Of a stretch of DNA of 64,000 nucleotides, positions 17,493-27,677 are shown piece after piece. Each line of letters begins with the position of its first letter. Positions within the stretch are counted from its first letter, which is position 1. Both the position numbers and the translations under genes were made by a program. The stretch is from Leucocoprinus leucothites (Eukaryota > Basidiomycota > Agaricomycetes > Agaricales > Agaricaceae): assembly GCA_013368445.1 (NCBI GenBank), contig JAACJO010000009.1, forward strand, positions 1,612,001 through 1,676,000. The letters run 5' to 3'. The notes beneath the pieces are model-generated. The model had not been told where the DNA came from, made no database searches, and worked only from the letters and a program-made list of their open reading frames with translations.

Positions 17493-18842
17493 CATCCCTC
17501 CTTGTCCTCTTACCACCACCATCGAAAGTTGGTGTTTGTTCTGAGGCATTCTTACATCGTCTATCTACTCTACTATGGGTAGACGCAAGTCTAAAGCTAC
17601 CGCAAATCAGTTTGCCGTGTTCGAATCCGAGTCCGCCGTCTCTGACGACGAGCTCAACATTGCCAAGATGGCCGAAGACGACCACCTCGATCCCTACGAC
17701 AACCCACTCAACGTGCATGGGTTCTTCGGTCCCCCCCAGGCTGACGTTTCGTCGCCTGGCCCCCCCTCCCAACTGACCGCTGACGTTCCGTCGCTGTCGG
17801 TTGCTCCTCCAGTGGCTGACATTCTGTCGCCACTCAAACCCTTCACAGCCAGTGGAACTACCTTCTACCCTGTCGACGCTCCCCCTGTCGTGCCCGAATC
17901 AGTGACCTCCTCCAAGGGAAAGAAGAAGGAGCTCACCCCAAAGCGCGCTCTCTCCAACCTCTGGACATTCCTCAAGTGGCTTGAGGATTGTGCTGAATCC
18001 CACTCCTCCATCGCAGAGGATGATGCTTCCGCGGCCGTCACTTGCCTGGCTAAGGCGGCCTTTGTCATCGTCGACGAGCTGGAACTCGACGGCACCCCCC
18101 TCTCCTCGCACTCGCTCAGCTCTCGCGGGCTGACTGATTTCGGGGATGTAATGTACGACCTCGGGCGCAAGTGTGGGCTGCCCGAGACCAGGCCTAAAGC
18201 AACACACATTGTCCATGAGGCGACCCATGGATCTGCTGACTCAGCAGGTCCACGTGACATCGACATGGGTTCCCCAAAGGCACCTACCTTACCCCCCCCA
18301 GATTGTTGGCCCGCCCCGGCCCGTCCCTCCCTACTGCCCAAGCTGGCGCCTGCAAAGGCCCGCGCTAGTGGCAAAGCACCCATTCAAGCGCCCCCTGCTC
18401 CGAAGGTTAGGTCTGATGGCCAAGCCTGGCGAGTGTCCATCCCACCCTCAGCGGCTAAGAAGTCATTTGCTGAGGTAGCCCGTACCCCGGCGTCTGCGGC
18501 AGCGCTCATCAAGCTCGCCCAGTCCCACCCCACCCTCGAGCCCGATCGCGTCACTGCGATGCATCAGGCTGCCCTCGCTGATGCGCCTTCTGTGAAGAAG
18601 CCCCGCATGACCACGTCAGGCCCCACCCGGCGCCAACTCTTCCTCGATTTCACTGGTAGTGCCGGCGATATCACTTACCTCCACCACAAGGCCATGCGCC
18701 TTCTCAACGATTCCCTCACTCGCGCGAAGAGCTCACTTCGCGTCAAGAACATTGCTCGGGCGTACAACACCATCTCGTTGTACACCAACTCTGTCGCCAC
18801 TGATGCCAATGCATTAGTGATCGAATCCTCCCTCTCTTCAGC
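17493..18842 (+). mobile_element. GOS-a copy 4 (plus), 5' part only
   Basis: Starts with the GOS 5' terminus (CATCCCTCCTTGTCCTC) and runs through about two thirds of ORF1. At 18842, after the codons for SLSSA, it is fused to TadL ORF2 sequence without poly(A) or TSD. The left neighbour is GOS-b in the opposite orientation. It may be part of a chimeric GOS-TadL cDNA. Confidence 0.8.
17575..18842 (+). pseudogene. GOS-a copy 4 ORF1, truncated at 3' end
   Basis: The start ATG at 17575 gives MGRRKSKATANQFAVFESES. The frame is open for the whole visible part (about 422 codons): the N-terminal domain with ELTPKRALSNLWTFLKWL, the Pro-rich linker, and the start of the core (GPTRRQLFLDFTGSAGDIT, SLYTNSVATDAN). 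The zinc knuckles are absent because the element switches to TadL sequence at 18843. It is almost the same protein as copy 2. Confidence 0.85.
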
Positions 18843-21800
18843 CATCGGCGATCAATTTTCTTTCAACGAACTTCATTGACATCCCTAATATTATTTATAT
18901 GGGAGGAGATTTTAATTGCCGATCTCCAGAATGGGACCCTTCAGCTACCTATGTCCCTATGTCAGCTATAACTCTAACGGAGTTAGCGGACGGCTTCAAT
19001 CTTACAAGGTCTTCACCAACATCATTATCCCCGACTCATTTCTCTCCCATCAAAAGTCATGACAATTCAGTTATCGATCTCATTTTTTGCGCTAACAATT
19101 CCACCCCCCATATTATCAATGTTAATTCGAGACTTCCATTGGATCACGCACCGTTGATTATGGATCTTCCAATCTGTCCAGATTATATTAATTATAAAAA
19201 ACGCGTTATACCGGAAGATAGCGATGAAGAGATGGCTTTCACTTCCCAAGTCTCAGAGCATCTAGCGGCCCTTGACTGCTCGAACATTCATTCTACCTCT
19301 TACCTGAACGATATCTCGGACTCTATTTCTCGAATTTTTAATGAATCTTGGAATACGAACTCTAAAACTGTATGGATTACTAACCGGTCGAAAGAATGGT
19401 GGAACCCCCACTGTTCAGAGACTCTTCTTACCTACAGGAGAACAAAGGATCAAAAAGACTGGCGGGCGTTCCGAGTAGCTATTCGAGCTGCTAAGCGCTC
19501 TTTCTTCGACACTCGAATTCATGAAATTGCATCGACCAATAAACGACCCTGGGACCTCATGGAATGGGTAAAACAACGCAAACTCCCTGCCATTGAGGGA
19601 ATCCATTATCAAGGACGACCTTGCAATGATCTTCTGGACCTATGGAACGCTCTCCATTCATCATACAACTCAGCATCCGGTCGACCGGTAAGCTCTAACA
19701 TTCTGAATGAAATGAAATCCCTCCCCCCTCGTTCCTGGGCAAACTTTTCCACCCTTGAACTCACCGAATCCCTCTCTTCATGCGCTAATTCTTCAGCACC
19801 CGGACCTGATCATGTTTCCTGGAAACATTTAAAGTCCATCGTTGCCCACAACGAATGCCTTAAGAACATACTGCTCATTGCTAATGTGTGCGTACGTCTC
19901 TCTCATTGGCTGAGTCACTTCAAAGACTTGGTCTCTATCATTATCCCCAAGTCAAATAAACCAGCTTATGATACACCGAAAGCATTTCGTCCCATTGTTC
20001 TACTAAATACTTTAGGTAAGCTAATTGAGAAGATGATTGCTCGCCGCATGCAGTATGAAGCGGTGTCTCTAGATGTCCTCCATCCTAACCAAATGGGCGG
20101 AGTTATCCAACGATCCACTGAAGATGCAGGAGTATTCCTCACTCATATCATTCGGACAGGATGGGCTAAAGGTATGGTTACCAGTGTTTGCGCTTTTGAT
20201 ATTGCCCAATTCTTCCCCTCCCTAAATCACGAAATACTTACTAACATTTTACGATGACAGGGGTTCGCCCCAGAACTCGTTAATTTCTTTTCACACTACC
20301 TCATAGGTCGATCCACTCAATTCATGTGGAACACTTTCCTATCCGACGCCCATGACGCGGATGTTGGCATTGGGCAAGGTTCCACTCTATCTCCCATTCT
20401 ATCCGCGCTCTACCTAGCGCCCCTTATGTTCATGTTTGATCAACGCGCTCGTTTACAGTCTATCCCTTCGTCTCTTTTATCATTTGTTGATGATGGGCTC
20501 TGTATCTCTCAGGCAAAGAACTATACTGACACTATTTCTTCCCTCAAATCAGCTTACTCCATCATTAACTCCATTTGCACTGATCTCGGACTTGTCATTG
20601 AACATGATAAATCTGAGGTCTTTCACTTCTCCCGACAACATAATGACTCTAATCCCCCCCTTGATCTATCTAACGTCGGCGGCCCTCTACTGTATCCCAA
20701 ACATGTCTGGCGGTACTTGGGTTTCTATTTCGACCGACGACTATCTTTTCAAGAACACATCCGGTATTACTCCACCAAAGCATTATCCACAGTGAAAGCT
20801 ATGAATATGCTAGGCAACTCCACCCAAGGCCTCCTTCCTCTACAAAAACGTCTACTCTACAGGTCATGCGTCATTCCCGTAGCCACGTATGGATTCCAAC
20901 TCTGGTACTTTGAAGGCACCCGCAACAAGGCGCTTCTCAAGTCCTTATCATCTATGCAAAGACACGCGGCTCTCTGGATCACAGGCACCTTCCGTACTTC
21001 CCCATCAGGCGGCACTGAAAGTATTGCTGGACTTATTCCGATTCATCTCCACCTCTGTAAATTAGCCATTTGTTCTTCGTATCGAGTCTCTACTCTACCC
21101 TCTAATCATGCATTATGATCTCTTTTATCGGATAGTTTCTCTCTTAAATCCTCCCCTCATCCCCAATCGCTTCGCCTTCTCACTCCGGCCAAAAAAGCTA
21201 AAGTCAAAGGCCCTCTTATTGATGTAGATAGTTCTCTTTCTCATCTTTCTGACTCCTTTTCTCCATTCGCTCCTGAATCAAAGCGTGGATCTTGTCTTAT
21301 GGACATCTTTCCTGACTCTATTCACTTTCACCCCTGCAATCGCTCAGATAAACATGAAATGTATAAACATGTATCATCTCTCAATTCAGTTTTTTCTTCT
21401 TCTTCCTCTGATCGTAACTGTATTTCGGTTGTTACTGATGCTTCTGTTCCACTCGTAGGTTCCCTTCAGGCGGTTTCGGCAGCATATTTATATCGCGGCG
21501 GACGGCAAGTGTCCCATGCAAAACAGGCTAGCAGTTGGGCGTCATCTACTGATGCCGAACTCTACTCCATCTGTATTGGCATCGCCAAGGCCATTTCCCT
21601 TCAGTGTGACCATATCATCCTTATCACCAACTGTCTCCCAGCAGCCAAGCTGGCAGTCGATCCCTCCATACACTCGAGCCAATCCCACTCCATCCAAGTC
21701 TGCCAGCTCCTATCCGACTGGCTCATGGCTAAACCCTCTTGTTCTATTGACTTCTGGGACGTCCCTTCCAAATGGCGCTGGAAACCCCACCTTAAAGTCC

Positions 21801-22228
21801 ACAAAGACATCACTTCCACACGCATACACGCCCCCCCTCAATTAGGCGCTACTCTCGACTTCTTGCGACGCAAAGTCACCAATGACTGCCAGAATTCCTG
21901 GGAGTCCACTTTCTGGAAGAAGAAGTACCGAGGTTCTTCCCCCTCAAGCCCAAGTCCTGTCGTTGTGGCCATCGTCTGGAAACACGACATCATATCCTGT
22001 GTTACTGCCCCCTCTATCCCTTCCGCACTCAATGGATGCAATGCACTTTCCCTCAGTACGAGTTCCTTGTCGAGTTCTTGAAAAAACCTGGCCGCCTTTG
22101 CTTTTACCAACCATGACACGCGTCTACCACCGCCTCAAGCTCCTGTGCCCGCCGAACAAAATGAAGGTGAACTATACTCTCTTATTTCATCTCTCTTCTT
22201 TTCCTTTGAGTCCGATCTCTGTATATGA
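18843..22228 (+). pseudogene. TadL copy E ORF2: endonuclease C-part, RT, RNase H
   Basis: The second half of the endonuclease (YMGGDFNCRSPEWD, SVIDLIFCANNSTP, LDHAPLIMDL), then RT with PGPDHVSWKHLKS, FRPIVLLNTLGKLIEKMI, CAFDIAQFFPSLNHE, GIGQGSTLSPILSALYLAP and an intact catalytic SFVDDGLCIS, then RNase H (VVTDASVPLVGS, STDAELYSICIGIAKA, LITNCLPAAKLAV). Breaks: TGA for CGA at 20256-20258 and 21116-21118, and a deletion near 21933 that removes the start of the terminal segment and shifts the frame. This is the clearest copy of the RT domain, and one of only two here (with copy K) in which I read the FVDD box intact. Confidence 0.88.
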
Positions 22229-22437
22229 CACCTCGTTCAATAGTCTCTATCGAGTCTTTTCTATATTGCTGGACTAATCGTATATAGTCTTTGTCTCAAG
22301 CAGTTGAAGACCGCTTCATATACCCCAGCTTGCTGTAGTGTACCGTCTGTTTGTAATATTTAGTTGAAAGCAGACTGCGATCGAGCACCGCTATATAAAT
22401 TCATTGATTTTTTTTTAAAAAAAAAAAAAAAAAAAAA
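18843..22437 (+). mobile_element. TadL copy E (plus), starts inside the endonuclease domain
   Basis: TadL sequence from within the endonuclease codons (AINFLSTNFIDIPNI-like) to the 3' end with the terminal stem-loop and poly(A) ending at 22437. The right flank is Cop1 pol, so this LINE inserted in a copia element. The left flank is GOS copy 4 instead of the expected copia TSD. Confidence 0.88.
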
Positions 22438-23143
22438 GTCCCACTATGTCCAGGAGCTCCTCAACAGATTCAACATATCTGACTGCAATTCTGTGAAGAC
22501 TCCACTTTCTCCTGGCATAGAACTCTCCACACTTGTTCCCACTCCTTCCCAGCAAGAGGAAATGCGATCCATTCCCTACCTCTCTGCTGTAGGCTCCCTG
22601 CAGTATCTAGCCACCATGACTCACCCAGATATTGCTTATGCAGTCTTCTACCTTGGGAGATTCAACCACAACCCTCATCCTGAGCACTGGGCTGCTGTGA
22701 AGCATCTCCTGCGCTATCTGAAGGGCACAAGCGATTACAAGCTTGTTTACAAGGGCTGTGAAGCTGAGGAGCTCTTTCTGACCTACACAGATGCTTCCCA
22801 TGGTGGTTATAAGCAAACTGGTCGCTCTACAGGTGGATATATGACTCTGGTGTGTGGTGGAGCTGTGGGATGGTCCTCCAAGTGTCAGCCCTTTGTTACT
22901 CTCTCTTCTACAGAGGCTGAGTATGTGGCTGCAGTTGAGGCTGGCAAGGAGATCATGTGGATGAGGAACATCCTGACAGAGTTTGGCTATTCCCCTTCCT
23001 ATGCTTCCACTCTCCTGATTGACAACAAGTCTGGGATTGATGTTTTCAAGAATCCTGAACATCATGGTCACATGAAGCACCTGGATCTGCAGTTTTACTG
23101 GCTCCAGGATGCTGTACAGTCTGCTTTCATTGCTCCAGAGTAC
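22438..23143 (+). pseudogene. Cop1 pol fragment (plus): end of RT to RNase H
   Basis: An open frame from SHYVQELLNRFNISDC through IPYLSAVGSLQYLATMTHPD, RFNHNPHPEHWAAVKHLLRY, LVYKGCEAEELFLTYTDASH and SSTEAEYVAAVEAGKE to DAVQSAFIAPEY. This is the most complete view of the copia segment between RT and RNase H; 76 codons seen here are deleted in the copy at 748-2139. It is cut on the left by the TadL copy E poly(A) and on the right by LTR1, where the remaining codons (ISTSQNVADLF...) are missing. Confidence 0.9.
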
Positions 23144-23444
23144 TGTCAGATGTGCTCTGGACAGTCTACAAGTATTTGTGATTGATTTGTTGATGTGTGA
23201 AGTTAGAGTTGATGCAGAGGTTGCTTAGTCAGTTGTAGATCACCTGACTGGATGTTCAACTCTCCTGTGGACACTTTCTTGACTCTCAGTCATTTACAGT
23301 TGTCCACAGGTGAGTACAAGTCTCTATCTTGTTAACTGAGTCATTTACAGTTGTCCACAGATTTCTGTGTGAGTTGTGAGCTCCCTGGGCAATTTCTCTG
23401 GTTTCTAGGACCTCCCACACGTCCCCTGTGCATCACCTTATAAC
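23144..23444 (+). repeat. LTR1 (301 bp), plus orientation, recombinant junction
   Basis: It starts TGTCAGATGTGC and ends CTTATAACA, with two units of the 51-bp repeat. Left of it is Cop1 RNase H (not its natural LTR neighbour); right of it is TadL ORF1. The flanking 5-mers (AGTAC and TCCTT) differ. It therefore joins two formerly separate insertion sites, as expected of ectopic LTR-LTR recombination. Confidence 0.88.
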
Positions 23445-23941
23445 ATCCTTTCTGTCCATTTGGTGAGGGATTTGTAGGTGAGTTAAATCCCCCTGATCCT
23501 CTTAATTTGAACTCTTGCAGGGATGTGTAGAGTGACCAAGAGGATGGGATTCTCAGAAATGGGGAACCTACCACTCGGTTCTTTGGACCCCCACCCACCT
23601 CAAGGCTGCCTCATACGATCCATGGATCCACTGAGTCAGCGAATGCTGTACCAACCGGTACTCTGGCTACCTTCTTTGCCAGCTCTTCTGATATGAATGA
23701 CGTCACACCTGATGTCACATATGATGTCACTGGTGACATCACTGCACAGCCGCAGGAGCCTAGGCCTGCACAGCCACATCTTCCGGATCTCAAGGATCCA
23801 TCAAACACAGCCACCGAAGAAACTGTTATAGTCAGTGAAGCTGCCTTCAAAGCACTCGAGGTGCTTAAATATGTTACTAACTTTTTTAAACATCACGCCA
23901 CTCTTGGATTGCAGCCTGGTGAGAAAGACCCGAGGTTTCCC

Positions 23942-24167
23942 TGTTAGAATGTAAAATGATAGAGAGTAGAGGATGATAAGAGAGTAGAGAAAAGCTCAGA
24001 CACTGACACTGACACACACACAAAAGTGGGGAAGAAGATAATTGATTGGGAGGCTGAGGCCCTCCTTATATACCTAGCTACATGGTCTGTGCACAGTATG
24101 GTCATGTGACTACAACTATCCCCATTTAGACAAAGGGGGTGAGGCTGAAGCTGGTCATAATCTAACA
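23942..24167 (-). repeat. Solo LTR2 (226 bp), TSD TTCCC
   Basis: It reads TGTTAGAATG ... ATAATCTAACA on the plus strand and is flanked by TTCCC at 23937-23941 and 24168-24172. It splits the ORF1 codons for DPRFPQMGE in TadL copy I. It has the same length and nearly the same sequence as the solo LTR2 at 857-1082, and the same orientation by its TATATAAGG box. Confidence 0.95.
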
Positions 24168-24760
24168 TTCCCCAAATGGGGGAACTGATTTATTGTCTGC
24201 TCACAACTATATTTGAGTCAGGATGGGACCACTTACCTATTAATGGTGAAAGCGGACTCATGATTGCCAAAGCATTGAGGCACTACTACAGCCCTCCTTC
24301 TGATATTCCCATGATGGACTCTTCCCCCCCTCCTAAGAATAAGGGGAAGGGAAAAAAGGCATATAAACTGTCCCTATCTATCATCCCTACCCCCATATTT
24401 CTGCCTGGCATTGTCATCGGGCAAACTAACCCCACAGCTCAGATTGATGACAAACGAATGAACATCGACCAAGCCCCTCCTGCTGAGGGCACCCTCCCTC
24501 TCCCCCAGAATGACTTTATGTCTTCTGGTAAGGCATGTGACGTTCCATCCATGTCAGGCTTCCTACAGGCAAGGAATGACGTTATGTCTTCCAAGCCTGC
24601 CAGTCCTATTTGAGTTTCCTAGGCCCCTCTTCCACCTTCCAGTCATGTGACCCCAAGGAACAGGAATGGAAACTTTGAGCACTCAGTTGGGTGCCCTTCT
24701 TCTGATGGCCAGGCTCAGCTACCCAAACCTAACCCTAAGGGCACCTCTGATATGCCACCC

Positions 24761-26202
24761 CCCATTCCCCCTCCTAACCGTAAGGCATCCACCAAACCCC
24801 TTACAGAACATTTCAACAAGAAGAATGTGTTGTTTGCTGATGCCACCCGACGGGGTGTCCAGCCAGCGACTTCCTCTTCCAACCCCTCCTCCAACATTGA
24901 TGGGGTCAAGATGCAAGAAATGATACTCACCTTCCCTGATCTATCTTATGACAAAGTCCTTGCCATGTACAAGGCAGGTTTTGGAAGTGCCCAATCCCAG
25001 GCACCTGAATCATCAACCACAAGCACTCAGCACGCTAAACCCAAAATGACTATGCATGGACCTACCCACCATCAAGTCCTCATCCCCTTTGAGGGCAACA
25101 TCATCGCTGACCATATTAAAGATTTCAATAAGGCAGCAGAATTCTGTAACCATGGCCTCATTGCCACCCAATCTAAACTTCGTGTTGAGTCTGTCCGCGA
25201 ATCGTACAATGGCATCTCCATTGCCACCTCGGGTGTCGCCACTCCCTCCGACCTCGACACCATCAAATCATGGCTGAAAAAAGCCTGGCAATTAGGAGAT
25301 GCCATCCCTATTGAGCCTTGTCTCCCACAATCTAAATCATTCCTCAAAATCGTCAGTGTCCCATATTGGGTAGCCAACTCCTCCAATCCTCTCTCCCCTG
25401 CATTTGTCGAACAAGCCCTTGGCCAGTCATTGCTTTTTGAAAATGTCATTCTTGCCGCTCGCCCTCGCGTTATGAAAGCCTCCCCATTCCCCCTCCTGAC
25501 CATAAGGCATCCACCAAACCCCTTACAGAACATTTCAACAACAACAAGAATTTGTCATTCGCTGATGCCGCCTGACGGGGTGTCCAGCCAGTGACTTCCT
25601 CTTCCAACTCCTCCTCTTCCAGTATTGACGGGGTTAAGATGAGAGAAATGATACTCGCCTTCCCTGAATTATCTTATGACAAAGTCCTTGCCATGTACAA
25701 GGCAGGTTTTGGAAACACCCAATCTCAGGCACCGGAATCATCAACCACAAGCGCTCAATGCGCTAAACCCAAAATGACTATGCACAGGCCTACCCGCTGT
25801 CAAGTTCTCATTCCCTTTGAGGGAAACATCATCGCTGACCAAATCAAAGACTTCAACAAGGCAGCTGAATTCTGTAATCGTGGTCTCATTGCTGCTCAAT
25901 CCAAACTTCGCATCGAATCAGTCTGCGAATCATACAATGGCATCTCTATTGCTACCTTGGGCATCACCACCCCTGTTGACCTCGATACCATCAAGTCATG
26001 GCTGAAAAAAGCCTGGCAATTGGGAGACACTATTCCTATTGAGTCCTGTCTCCCACAATCCAAATCCTTCCTTAAAATTGTTGGTGTCCCCTATTGGGTA
26101 GCCAATTCATCCAACCCTCTCTCCCCCGCTTTCGTTGAACAGGCCCTTGGCCAATCGTCGCTCTTCGAAAATGTTATCCTTGCCGCTCGTCCTTGCGTCA
26201 TG
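24761..26202 (+). repeat. 721-bp direct duplication inside TadL copy I ORF1
   Basis: The segment starting CCCATTCCCCCTCC at 24761 recurs at 25482. Both copies carry the core block (VLIPFEGNIIAD, IKSWLKKAWQLGD, SFLKIV). The junction occurs at a shared CCTCCCC-like microhomology. The two copies have many differences, so either the duplication is old or it arose by unequal exchange between two non-identical TadL copies. Confidence 0.8.
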
Positions 26203-27646
26203 AAAGCCTCCCCCAAGTCAGACACAGCCATGGTGTGGTTCAATATCTGGGACTTCCAAAATGGTACTAAGGCCAAGACGTTGGTCAACTGAACTGTTAA
26301 TTTCAGCCATCATATCGGCACCATCTGTGCAACTAGTATGCACCTGGGTATTGCACAGTATAGGAATTGCTGGCGATGGGGTCACCCCACCTATGCATGC
26401 TGTGCCCTGGGTGCACGTTGTCAAATCTGTGGTGGCCCTCATCAATTTGAGAACCACCGATCCATGGCCTGGTGTTGTAAGGCCAATCCTAAATCAAACC
26501 CCCCTCGTGACGCCACTCCTGATGGTATCCCATGTCCTCACCTCGAGAACTTCAAGTGCCTTAATTGTAAAGGCGATCATCATGCTAACGATAACAAATA
26601 TCCATTTTGGAGAAACAGGTTCGACTGGACCTGGCACTCTAACAAAGCTGCCGAATCATGCACTGCACATGCTGTTTGCACTAATTCCAATTGCTCCGGT
26701 GGTGGAGTTGCAGTTTAAATATGTCTGGTAAGAAAAATCAGATTTCCTCTGTTCGTATCTATTTGCATAATGTGGGACAATCTTACTCCCTGGTTGACAC
26801 TCTTCTTGAATCCAAAAAGCTGGACTTCGACATAATTTTCATACAGGAACCCCCTTGGAACCACATACGTAAAGCACCCTCTACGACTAACCCTGAAGGG
26901 GATGATGTCATAGGTGCCCCTATTCATCCGGAGTGGCTGTGTATGGTTCGACCTACCAAGCCTAACGACCCCCATCCTTGTACTTTGACTTATGTCCACA
27001 GACGTCTTTTTTGATTGAGACCCATCCTTCAACAGGAATGGGTTAACCACCAGGATATACAAATCTTGGGATTATTCAACCAGGGTAACTATATCCACTT
27101 AATCAACATATATTCTGACTTGTCTTCATCGGCAATCAATTTTCTTTCAATGAACTTTATTGACATCCCCAATATTGTGTATATGGGAGGCGACTTCAAC
27201 TGTCATTCTCCAGAATGGGACCTATCTGTCTCCCACACTCCTCAGTCCGCTATAACTCTAATGGAGCTGGTAGATTGCTATAATCTTAATAGGTCAATAC
27301 CGACTACTCTTTCTCCAACCCATTTCTCTCCTATCGAAAGTCATGACAACTCGGTTATCGATCTCATTTTTTGTGCTAACAACTCTATCTCCCATATCAT
27401 TGACACTAATTTGAGACTCCCTTTGGATCACGCACCATTAATCATTGACCTTCCAATTCGTCCAGATTTTATTAACTATAAAAGATGCGTACTACCAAAA
27501 GATAGTGATGAAGAGACAGCTTTCACTTCTCAAGTCTCTGAGCATCTAGCGGCTCTTGATTGTTCGAACATTCATTCCACTTCTTGTCTGGACAATATTT
27601 CCGACTCTATTTCTCGAATCCTTTCTGAATCTTGGAATATTAATTC

Positions 27647-27649
<3 letters not shown>

Positions 27650-27677
<28 letters not shown>

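Larger units (their letters stand above)
23445..26718 (+). pseudogene. TadL copy I ORF1, decayed, with internal duplication
   Basis: Lacks the N-terminus. It carries the GEP/GELIYCLLTTIFESGWDHLP domain, the Pro-rich linker and the core twice, because 24761-25481 is repeated from 25482 on. The repeat length of 721 bp shifts the frame. Further stops include a TGA in FADAARRG-like text near 25572 and TGA for CGT context at 26289. The knuckles CRNCWRWGHPTYAC-like, CQICGGPHQFENH and CLNCKGDHHANDNK survive in part; the third ends in Tyr (NDNKYPFW) instead of Cys. The stop is TAA at 26716-26718, followed by AT and the ORF2 ATG. Confidence 0.85.
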
